64,000 nt of DNA from Planctomycetota bacterium (GTDB lineage Bacteria; Planctomycetota; JAJSAM01; JAJVHW01). Under the pieces are notes generated by a model, which had not been told where the DNA came from, did not search any database, and saw nothing but the letters and a program-made list of their open reading frames with translations. Each line of letters opens with the position of its first letter. Positions within the stretch are counted from its first letter, which is position 1. The position numbers and the translations under genes are program-made. The stretch covers positions 105,690 to 169,689 of the forward strand of contig JAJRPF010000072.1 of NCBI GenBank assembly GCA_024280885.1. The letters are read 5' to 3'. Below, piece by piece: positions 41,356-48,824 of this stretch.

Positions 41356-43062
41356 CTACTCGACCTTGATCCGAGGCGGGGGCGAGAGCAGAGCGTCCGC
41401 GAGGATGCGGACCACCGGGAACGCGTCGCCGGGCTCGCAATCGTCGAAGTGGCCCCAGCGTGCCATGCCGTCGTCGCTCTCTGGTTCGAGGAGGTAGATC
41501 GCGACGTTCGCGAGAGGCTGCGCCATGTCTACGAGGAAGTCGTGGGCGGCGAGCTCGCGGTCGAGAGTCTCGCGGCGGACGTGGAGCACCGTCTCCTCGC
41601 GCGCTTCGTAGCCGACATCGGGGCTGTGCGTCGGCTCCTTCGCCAGCACGATGTAGCGCTCGATGCGGCGCGTGCCCGCGCGCTCTCCCACCATCGTCAC
41701 GTTCACGTTGTGCGCGCGTAGGAACTCCGCGACGTCGCCGCGTTCCGCGGGGAACACATAGGCGCGCGGGCGGCGTACCGAGGTCGTTGGGAGGAAGCGC
41801 GCGAGGAAATCACACTTCCAGTAGGTGAGTTGCCCATCGGTCAGTTTGCGGGCCCGCATCTCCTCCGTATTCCACGCCGCGATCTCGGTCTTCCACAGCG
41901 GATACGCGGGATAGTCGTAGACGAGCGAGCCGTCGCTCTTGCGGCGCGGAACGCCGTAGTTGATGCCGATGACGTCGTCGGGCTGCGGCGCCCGTCCGCG
42001 CGCCACGGTATCCGCGGCCGCGCGGGCGCAGACGGCCACGATCTCGCGTCCGCGCACCGCCACCTGGTTGAGGATCTCGACGAAGATCTCGTACGTCGCG
42101 CGGACCCGCTCCTCGAAGGGCAGGTACGAGTACGCCTCGAGCAGGATGTCGAGACGGCCGGTCAAGCCGCGGTAATGGCTGCCGTAACGCGGGAGCCCGG
42201 GGTACGTCTCCCAGCCAGACGTCGGATCGTCATTGTCGCGGAAGTTGCCATAGAACCACGTCCGCAGGCCCGTGCGATTGAGCAACCCCTGCTCGATCGC
42301 GGGCAGCAGCCGATCACGCGTGAAGAGGATGGGTTCGGGCGGTCCCGAGAGCAGCGTGTGCGCCGTGTCGTAGGTGAGTGCGTAGGCATGCGGCGAACCG
42401 TTCGACGTGTGCGAGTCCACGAAGACGTGCGGGTTCCACTTCCCGAAGAGCGCTGCGAGGAGACGCGTTTCTGGCGCTTCCATTTTCGTGTAGTCCCGAT
42501 TGAGATTGAGTCCCTCGCCGGTGTAGCGCGTGCCGACGCCGTCGTCGGGGCCCGATTGTCCGTCCATGAGACGCAGATCAATGACGCGGTTGTCCTTCGA
42601 TATCCGGTCGTTGCCATCGGCGTTGTAGATGGGCACGAGAACAAGGGTGGCGCCCGTCGCGAGGCGTGTGAACCCTCCCAGCGTCATCTCGCGCGCGAGC
42701 ATGAGCGCGGCCTCCTTGCCCTCGACCTCGCCCGCGTGGATGTTGCAGAGGATCAGGACGATCGGGCGGCCCTCGCGGTCGGCTGCCGCGTGGGCGGCCT
42801 CGGGCGTGAAGCGGCGATCCGCCGAGAGAACGAGGACGGGCAACTGGCGGCCCTCCGGCGTCGCACCCATCGTCTGCACGTCGAGCGTCGTCACGCGCTC
42901 GGCCGCGCAGCGTTCTGCGAGTTGCTCGATGAACGCGACGACGTCGGCGTGCAGCGATGTCGCGCGATACGCCGTCGCCTCGGGGACGGTGCGCAGCGGG
43001 CCAGCCGGATCGGAAGGACCAGACTTGTCGTTCGGGGCCGCGTCGGGGGCGCTGTCGTTCAC
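41356..43062 (-). CDS. M14-family zinc carboxypeptidase-like protein
   Basis: This 568-residue protein has an M14 catalytic core. Zinc ligands are His109 and Glu112 in NIHAGEVEGKE and His218 in VFVDSHTSNG. Arg189 in LNLNRDYTK binds the substrate carboxylate region. Glu309 in DILLEAYSYLPFEERV is the general base position. The C-terminal ~180 residues (RRPRAYVFPAERGDV onward) form a beta-rich extra domain. No signal peptide is visible, unusual for digestive carboxypeptidases, so an intracellular peptide or cell-wall-peptide substrate is possible. Its stop faces the HhH gene, and the decarboxylase gene's stop facing its start suggests a shared direction with that gene (45-base gap). Confidence 0.88.
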   Translation of the reverse strand: MNDSAPDAAPNDKSGPSDPAGPLRTVPEATAYRATSLHADVVAFIEQLAERCAAERVTTLDVQTMGATPEGRQLPVLVLSADRRFTPEAAHAAADREGRPIVLILCNIHAGEVEGKEAALMLAREMTLGGFTRLATGATLVLVPIYNADGNDRISKDNRVIDLRLMDGQSGPDDGVGTRYTGEGLNLNRDYTKMEAPETRLLAALFGKWNPHVFVDSHTSNGSPHAYALTYDTAHTLLSGPPEPILFTRDRLLPAIEQGLLNRTGLRTWFYGNFRDNDDPTSGWETYPGLPRYGSHYRGLTGRLDILLEAYSYLPFEERVRATYEIFVEILNQVAVRGREIVAVCARAAADTVARGRAPQPDDVIGINYGVPRRKSDGSLVYDYPAYPLWKTEIAAWNTEEMRARKLTDGQLTYWKCDFLARFLPTTSVRRPRAYVFPAERGDVAEFLRAHNVNVTMVGERAGTRRIERYIVLAKEPTHSPDVGYEAREETVLHVRRETLDRELAAHDFLVDMAQPLANVAIYLLEPESDDGMARWGHFDDCEPGDAFPVVRILADALLSPPPRIKVE

Positions 43063-43107
43063 GTGCGTTCCTGTCTGTTTGCCGCGTGCGGTGCGACCGG
43101 CATCCGG

Positions 43108-44532
43108 TCAAACTGCGTCGGGATGGGACGCCTCCATGTGATCCGCGAGCTCGTTCACGTGGATCTCGTTCATGAGCGGATTGACGAAGAGCGCGCGGAA
43201 CACACGTCCGCCGGTACTCGGGCACAGGTTGATCATCCACTTGCCGGATGCGTTCACGCGCTCGCGCGTCCGTTCCGAGAGCTCTTCGAGACTCTCTTGG
43301 CCGCCGTCGCCGCCCTTGGGGCGGAAACAGACCGCCCACGTCTCGGGCTCGTGCGCGAGGTCATAGAGCGGCGACTCCGCGATCCGGTCGCGGAAGCGGA
43401 GCGTGAGCGCGCGCGCCTTGTCCACGTGCGCGCGCAGCCCCGAGGCGCCCTTCGCCTTCCAGAGCAGCCACATCGAGAGCGACACGAAGGGCTTCCCGCA
43501 GTAGAGCGAGCGCAGGCCGAGATCTGCCTCTTCGCGCGGCGCATCAAGGTTGCGGAAGAGGTAGCCGCCGCCGTGCGAAGGCCGCAGGACGTCGAGTGCG
43601 CCCGCGTCTCGCACCATCAGGTACGAGAGCGATACGGGCGCGCCGAGCCCCTTGTGCGCGTCCCAGGTCAGGCTGTCGCCGTGTGCGACGGCGTCGCGGA
43701 AGCGTGCGGACTCACTGCCGAGCAGCCCGAGCGCGCCCCACGCACCGTCGATGTGAACCCATGCCTCGTGTTCGGCCATCACGGCGGCGATCTCGGCGAT
43801 CGGGTCCAGCGAGCCCGCGACGGTCGTGCCCATCGTGGCGTTGACGAAGAAGGGGATGAGACCGCTCTCGATCGCCCGCGCGACCGCGACACGCAGGAGG
43901 TCGGGCCGCATGCGATCGTGCTCGTCGGTGCCGATCTCGAAGACGTTCTCGGGCGAGATCCCGCACAGGTCGGCGCCCTTCGGAATCGAGTAGTGCGCGG
44001 CCTCGGACGTGAAAAGGGCGAGGTAGGGCAAGACGTGCGCGCCCTTCGCTCCCGTGGCGCGACGGCGTGCGAGGTACACCGCCAGATAGTTCGAGAACGA
44101 GCCTGCGGGGGTCAGCGAACCGTCGGCCTTCGCTGCGTCCCACGGGAGCGCGCGCAATAGCCATGACGTGACCGCTGTCTCCATCTCCGAGGGCAGCGGC
44201 GCGACCTCGCGCGTCGAAATCGTGTTGTTCGGGAAGATGCCGAGGAACGACCCAGCGAGTGCCTCTTCTTCGACGCCCGAGAAGAGCTGGTTCTGGAAGC
44301 GCGGGGAGCGCCCGTTGATGAGGTGGCGGTCGAGCAGCGACTCGAGCTCCCGGCGCAGCGCGTCGCCGTCGGTGGGGGACTCGGGATAGGCGCGCACCAA
44401 TTCCTGCTCGGCGTCGGTCAGCGTGCCCGCCTCGGCGCGCGACGCGTGGAATGCGGGAGCGTCGCGGTCCTGCGGCACGTGATCGAGCACGTAGCGCAGT
44501 GCCCAGCTCAGGTACGGATGATCGGCGCTCAT
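43108..44532 (-). CDS. Group II PLP-dependent amino-acid decarboxylase-like enzyme
   Basis: The 474-residue product has the aromatic/glutamate decarboxylase fold. SEAAHYS gives the ring-stacking His180, NATMGTTVAGSLDPI is the conserved NxTxGTT..G..D block, VHIDGAWG has Asp262 for the pyridine nitrogen, and DAHKGLGAP has Lys294 for the Schiff base. The substrate cannot be fixed: the sequence is as close to cysteine sulfinate/glutamate types as to aromatic ones, and the lysine motif is AHK rather than the common PHK. The ATG at 44532 starts the family-length protein; longer frames upstream cross the 10-bp repeat array. Confidence 0.88.
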   Translation of the reverse strand: MSADHPYLSWALRYVLDHVPQDRDAPAFHASRAEAGTLTDAEQELVRAYPESPTDGDALRRELESLLDRHLINGRSPRFQNQLFSGVEEEALAGSFLGIFPNNTISTREVAPLPSEMETAVTSWLLRALPWDAAKADGSLTPAGSFSNYLAVYLARRRATGAKGAHVLPYLALFTSEAAHYSIPKGADLCGISPENVFEIGTDEHDRMRPDLLRVAVARAIESGLIPFFVNATMGTTVAGSLDPIAEIAAVMAEHEAWVHIDGAWGALGLLGSESARFRDAVAHGDSLTWDAHKGLGAPVSLSYLMVRDAGALDVLRPSHGGGYLFRNLDAPREEADLGLRSLYCGKPFVSLSMWLLWKAKGASGLRAHVDKARALTLRFRDRIAESPLYDLAHEPETWAVCFRPKGGDGGQESLEELSERTRERVNASGKWMINLCPSTGGRVFRALFVNPLMNEIHVNELADHMEASHPDAV

Positions 44533-44600
44533 CCGGGCCAGTCTCGGTGATGCGGCGGCGCCCCGGCTCCGATTTCCGATCGAGAGGCACGTTCCGATCG

Positions 44601-44676
44601 GGTGACACGGGGTGACGCGGAGTGACACTGGGAGACACTGAACGACACTGAACGACACCGAGCGGGACACCGAGCG
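44601..44676. repeat. Degenerate 10-bp tandem repeat between divergent promoters
   Basis: Six contiguous decamers (GGTGACACGG, GGTGACGCGG, AGTGACACTG, GGAGACACTG, AACGACACTG, AACGACACCG) are followed by a slipped seventh (AGCGGGACACCGAGCG). The core GACAC repeats once per helical turn. It lies between the decarboxylase start (44532, minus) and the rsmE start (44708, plus). Confidence 0.7.
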
Positions 44677-44707
44677 CCGCGGCGCCGCACCGTGCGACAC
44701 TGCCAGC

Positions 44708-45451
44708 GTGAACCTCCTGCTCTTCACCGAAGACGATCGCATCGCCGCGACCCGCTATCGCGTGACCGGCGACCGCGCCGGGCACCTGCGCACCGTTCTC
44801 GGCGTTGCTGTGGGCACGACTGTGCGCGCCGGGTTGCTCGAAGCCGCGATGGGGGAGGCGCTCGTGGTCGCGCTCGACGCGGAGAGCGTGGAACTGGAAG
44901 CTGACCTCGACGGCGAGCCTCCACCGCGTGCCGTCGTCGATCTCGTGCTCGCGATCCCGCGGCCGAAGATGCTCCTCCGGCTGCTGCCTCAGATCGCGGC
45001 GATGGGCGTCGATCGGCTCGTGCTCCTGCGCACGTGGCGGGTCGAGAAACCGTACCTGAGTGCGCGCATTCTACGCCGCGAGGCGTATCGCCCGTTGCTG
45101 CTCGAGGGGCTGGCGCAGGGACGCTGCACCCGAGAGCCCCGCGTCACGATCGAGCCGCTCTTTCGCCCGTTCGTGGAGGACCGCGCGGCGAGCCTGTTCG
45201 GCGGCACGCGCTGCCTGGTGGGGCATCCGCTCGCCGAGACCCCGCTGGCGGGGGTCCGCCTCGCTGCGACTGAGCGCGTGACACTGGCGATCGGCCCCGA
45301 GGGGGGCTTTCTGCCCTTCGAAATCGATCTCCTGGCCTGCGCTGGCTTCGAGGCCGTCACACTCGGCGACCGGACGTTGCGGGTCGATACGGCGACCCTC
45401 GCGCTGCTCGCTCAGGTCTCGTTGCTGCGTGCGCAGTCCGTGCGCCGGTAA
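44708..45451 (+). CDS. rsmE: 16S rRNA (uracil-1498-N3)-methyltransferase RsmE
   Basis: The 247-residue product fits RsmE in length and motif. There is an N-terminal PUA-like domain (to ~70, HLRTVLGVAVG with the HxxxVLR-like block). The SPOUT domain follows: LAIPRPKMLLRLLPQIAAMGVDRLVLL, LAIGPEGGFLPFEIDLL (GPEGGF signature) and VTLGDRTLRVDTATLALLAQ (LG..LR..TA). It methylates U1498 of 16S rRNA in the mature 30S subunit using S-adenosylmethionine. GTG is the likely start. It may be co-transcribed with the SagB-like gene 38 bases downstream. Confidence 0.93.
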   Translation: MNLLLFTEDDRIAATRYRVTGDRAGHLRTVLGVAVGTTVRAGLLEAAMGEALVVALDAESVELEADLDGEPPPRAVVDLVLAIPRPKMLLRLLPQIAAMGVDRLVLLRTWRVEKPYLSARILRREAYRPLLLEGLAQGRCTREPRVTIEPLFRPFVEDRAASLFGGTRCLVGHPLAETPLAGVRLAATERVTLAIGPEGGFLPFEIDLLACAGFEAVTLGDRTLRVDTATLALLAQVSLLRAQSVRR

Positions 45452-45489
45452 TCCGCCGCGCCAATGGCCGCGTATGGGAGCCTCGGGGT

Positions 45490-47031
45490 GTGAACCGACT
45501 GGCCCCCTTCGAGTCCTCAATCGCTGAGCGCTACCACGAGGAAACCAAGTACAGCGAGGCGGGCTTGCGCCGTGAGGCCGCCGAGCGCCCGAATATCGAC
45601 TGGTCGGCGCAGCCGGTGCCCTTCCGAACGCTCGAGGGCGAGCGCCTGCTCCTGCCCGCCGAGGGGCTTCCGATCCGGCGCAAGGACGAGCATCAGGTCT
45701 CGTATCCGGCGGCGCCCGACGGGAAGGTCGATGCCGCTCGCCTCGCGCGGCTGCTGTGGTACGCGAACGGCTGCACGCGCATCGAGCGGATGGCTGGCGG
45801 AATGCACCACTTTCGCGCCGCCCCCTCGGCCGGGGCGATGTACCCGACGGAGCTCTACGCCGCCATTCGCGATGTGCCCGGCTTCGCGCCCGGGATTTAC
45901 AGCTACCAGATCCTCGATCACTCGCTGGTCCAGGTGCGTGCCGGCGACCCCTACGAGGGGCTTCGCGCAGCGACGTTCGGGCACCCCGCGATCGAGGAAA
46001 CGGGAGCGGTAATCATCCTCTCCGGCATGTGGTTTCGCAGCTCCTGGCGCTACCGGGAACGGGGCTACCGGCGTGCGCTCCTCGACTCGGGGCATGTGCT
46101 CGGGAACCTCGTCGTCAGTGCCCCTGTGGATGGTCTTGTGGCGCTCCCGCTCGGCTGCTTCCGCGACGAACTCGTCGAGAATATGCTCGGTGTGGACCCT
46201 GTGATCGAGGGGCCGCTCGCCGTCGTGCCGCTCGTGGCAGAGAGCGGCGCCGCAGAGATCCCGCGCGTGCCGCCGCGCCGCTCCGACGTCGTCGAATGGC
46301 GACGCGCTCTAGGCCGCGTTGAAGAGCGCGTGCCGGAGGGTGCGCCGGAGCGGATGATCGCCGCCCTGCACCTCGCCGGACGCCTGGACGCGGAGGCCGA
46401 CACCGTCTCTGGCGACGCGTCTGTGGCAGCCGGAGCGCCCGCCGACGCGCTGGTCATCGGTGCGGACGTAGGGCGCACGTTCTGGCAATCCGACGATCCG
46501 ATCACCGCGACGATCGCGGCACGACGCAGCACCCGCCAGTTCCGCTCGGCGCCGATCCCGAAGGACGCGCTCCTCCGCGCGCTCGCGTTTGCGACCGGCT
46601 CTTCCGACGGCTCGCTCTTCGTCCCCGAATTGTTGCGGACGTACGTCGTCTCGTTGGGCGTCGTCGGGCTCCCGCCTGGTAGCTACCTTCATGAGACGGA
46701 GCCGGCTCGGCTCGTCGAACTCTCGCGCGGTCGTCTCGACGACGCGATGGTCCACCTCGGGCTCGGTCAGGAGATCTTCGTCCACGCCGGGGCGGTTGTC
46801 ATCCACACCGTCGATCTGACCCGCGCGGTCGCGCGCCACGGCGATCGGATCTACCGCCTGCTCAATCTCGACGCGGGTCACATCGGCGAGCGGCTCAACC
46901 TGGCCGCCCTGCGCGAGGGCCTCGGCGTGTCGGGCTGCGGCGGCTACTACGACGACGAGATGAACCGCGTACTCGCGATCCCCGAGAGCCAGGCTGTGAT
47001 CTATCTCACGAGCCTCGGCATCCGCGCCTGA
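45490..47031 (+). CDS. Double nitroreductase / SagB-type dehydrogenase
   Basis: The 513-residue product contains two nitroreductase-fold domains in tandem. The first (about 85-275) has the SagB-type features LLWYANGCTR, RAAPSAGAMYPTELYA and SWRYRERGYRRALLDSGHVLGNLV. The second (about 325-510) has ARRSTRQFRSAPIPKDALLRAL, YLHETEPARLVEL, DRIYRLLNLDAGHIGERLNLAA and CGGYYDDEMN. SagB enzymes use FMN to oxidise azolines to azoles in peptide natural products (TOMMs). No YcaO cyclodehydratase or precursor peptide is seen here, so another oxidation is just as likely. The GTG start is 38 bases after rsmE. Confidence 0.88.
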   Translation: MNRLAPFESSIAERYHEETKYSEAGLRREAAERPNIDWSAQPVPFRTLEGERLLLPAEGLPIRRKDEHQVSYPAAPDGKVDAARLARLLWYANGCTRIERMAGGMHHFRAAPSAGAMYPTELYAAIRDVPGFAPGIYSYQILDHSLVQVRAGDPYEGLRAATFGHPAIEETGAVIILSGMWFRSSWRYRERGYRRALLDSGHVLGNLVVSAPVDGLVALPLGCFRDELVENMLGVDPVIEGPLAVVPLVAESGAAEIPRVPPRRSDVVEWRRALGRVEERVPEGAPERMIAALHLAGRLDAEADTVSGDASVAAGAPADALVIGADVGRTFWQSDDPITATIAARRSTRQFRSAPIPKDALLRALAFATGSSDGSLFVPELLRTYVVSLGVVGLPPGSYLHETEPARLVELSRGRLDDAMVHLGLGQEIFVHAGAVVIHTVDLTRAVARHGDRIYRLLNLDAGHIGERLNLAALREGLGVSGCGGYYDDEMNRVLAIPESQAVIYLTSLGIRA

Positions 47032-47341
47032 ACTGCCGCCCTTTCGGTGCGACCCGAACGCCGCGCGGCGCGTTACAGGGGGGAAGTCGGCGCGCTGTGC
47101 GCTGACACCGCTGACACCGCAGACGCCCTTGAGAGAAACCATGCAACGTTCGGGAAGTACCCGTCGGTCGTGCCGTCCACACTCACGTCGTCCCCACTCA
47201 CAACACCGTGCGCGCGTGGTCGCCGAGCGACGCGCCGCGCGACTTCCGACGGACCCGCCCCATGTCGTGAACGTCGCCCCCCGCGCGTCTGTCGCAGTGG
47301 CGCCCTCCGCGAGATCGCCAGCCGTCGCGCCGTCACGCGTG
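47032..47341. other. Non-coding stretch after the SagB-like gene
   Basis: I see no gene. GCTGACACC occurs twice in tandem at about 47100, similar in flavour to the GACAC decamers at 44.6 kb. The open frame that crosses this region into the next gene is Arg/Ser/Pro-rich and not protein-like before about 47340. Confidence 0.5.
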
Positions 47342-47725
47342 ATGGCACCGGCGGCCAGCGCGCGGGAGCGGCGTCGCGCCGTCATCGGGATCTGTGGCGG
47401 AGTCGCGTTGCTCGTGGCCGGGTGTCTCGCTGTCCTCGCCACGGATCTGTCGGGCGGGCGCCGACCGCTGCAACCGCTGGCGGCCGTGCTGGAAATCCAG
47501 CGAGAGGGGCTCCGCCTCGTCTATCACCTTCCGACAGGCCGCGTGTCGCTCTTCGATCTCACTGCTGATCCGCGCGCGCTACGCAACGTCGCGGGCGAGC
47601 GACCGCAGGATCTCGAGCGATTGCGTGCGGCGCTTGCCGCCGAGCACGGCGTGGACGATCTCGAAGCGCTGCGCGCGCGCTCGCAGAACGCCATCGACTC
47701 GCTGCGCCAACTCGGCTACCTCTGA
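47342..47725 (+). CDS. Small membrane-anchored protein ending like a sulfatase C-terminus
   Basis: The 127-residue product from ATG 47342 has a membrane helix (about 14-34, VIGICGGVALLVAGCLAVLA) and then LRLVYHLPTGRVSLFDLTADPRALRNVAGERPQDLERLRAAL...SLRQLGYL. That second part is the pattern seen at the extreme C-terminus of arylsulfatases (LYDLxxDPxExxNLA...LRxLGYL). No catalytic (C/S)xPxR domain is present. It could be a decayed sulfatase tail fused to a new anchor, or a true small protein family that mimics this tail. The start is uncertain as the frame is open to 47129. Confidence 0.55.
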   Translation: MAPAASARERRRAVIGICGGVALLVAGCLAVLATDLSGGRRPLQPLAAVLEIQREGLRLVYHLPTGRVSLFDLTADPRALRNVAGERPQDLERLRAALAAEHGVDDLEALRARSQNAIDSLRQLGYL

Positions 47726-47745
47726 CCGCGGCCGCGGGGGCCCCG

Positions 47746-48777
47746 CTATATCTGAGCCCACTGGTGTAGCGCGGCCTGGACGTACTCGCGTCGGGCCGGG
47801 TCCGCGGTCTCGTCTGCGAAGGGCCGGGCGGCGATCAGGTCGTCGCGGATCAGCGCGGCGGTCATCTCGAGCCACGCAACCATCTGGGGCAGCCGCTTCT
47901 TGGCGTCCTTGGCTCCGGGGAAGTCGGCCGGCCGCGCCGCGGTTCCGCGCAACTGGGCGACGCGCGCACGATCGACGGCGAGTTCGCCGGACGCCTTCTC
48001 GCCCGCTTCCTTCGCGAGCCGTTCCGTCAACTCGAACGCTGCATCGGTGTGCCCGAGCGCCAGCAGCATCTCGAGTTCGGCCTCGTCGAGATCCCCGGGG
48101 ATGGGCTTGGCAGCGCGGATGCGTGTGACGAGTTCGGCGTGGTCGCCGCACGCTGAGTGGATGCGTAGCCAGCGCGAGGCGCGGCGGGCGGCGTCGGCAC
48201 GATTGAGTCCCGTCTCCGGGATTTCCGGGATGGCCGGGTGCGTCGTCAGATGGTCGTATTCCATCTCCAGACCGCATTCGATCTTCGACCAGACCGACGG
48301 CAGGTCCGGGGTCCGCAAGTCCGCTTGCAGACGCTGCAATTCGGCCTGCCGCAGGGCGAGCGAGTAGATGGGGGCGTGGCGCGTCTCCAGCACCGACTCG
48401 ACCGTCTTCTCGGCGTCGGTCCTGTCTCCGGCGGCGATGCGCGCGACGGCTGCGAAGCCCGCTTGCACGTAGTCGAGAGGCTCGACGGACGTGGCCGGAT
48501 AGCTGATGTCGGCGGCGTCGTCGAAGCGTCCCGCCTCGGCGAGTGTGTGTGCGAGCCAGAGCCCCGGCGCGGGCACCGCGGCGCCGTCGTCGTGAGCCTG
48601 GCGGGCCTCGACCACGGCCTCGTCGTGCTGCCCGAGGCGCGAGAGGCATTCGGCACGCCGGAACCGCGCGATGACACCCTTGCGCGACCCATTCGCGAGG
48701 GGGGCGAGCGCGTCGGCGGCGCGGGCGAATTCGCCCTTCTCGATGAGGCCGACGGCGGATGCGAGAGAAACGCTCAT
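47746..48777 (-). CDS. TPR-like repeat protein
   Basis: This 343-residue, all-helical cytoplasmic protein has TPR-like pairs at the N-terminus (LIEKGEFARAADALAPLANGSRKGVIARFRRAECLSRLGQHDEAVVEARQA, GLWLAHTLAEAGRFDDAADISYPA) and again around 225-260 (LEMLLALGHTDAAFELTERLAKEAG). There is no signal or membrane helix. It is probably a scaffold or regulator; no partner can be named. It is divergent from the carbamoyltransferase gene, 47 bases apart, so they share a promoter region. Confidence 0.75.
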   Translation of the reverse strand: MSVSLASAVGLIEKGEFARAADALAPLANGSRKGVIARFRRAECLSRLGQHDEAVVEARQAHDDGAAVPAPGLWLAHTLAEAGRFDDAADISYPATSVEPLDYVQAGFAAVARIAAGDRTDAEKTVESVLETRHAPIYSLALRQAELQRLQADLRTPDLPSVWSKIECGLEMEYDHLTTHPAIPEIPETGLNRADAARRASRWLRIHSACGDHAELVTRIRAAKPIPGDLDEAELEMLLALGHTDAAFELTERLAKEAGEKASGELAVDRARVAQLRGTAARPADFPGAKDAKKRLPQMVAWLEMTAALIRDDLIAARPFADETADPARREYVQAALHQWAQI

Positions 48778-48824
48778 CAGGTGAGGCTACAACCAGCGGC
48801 CCCGATGAACGATGATGCGCGCTC

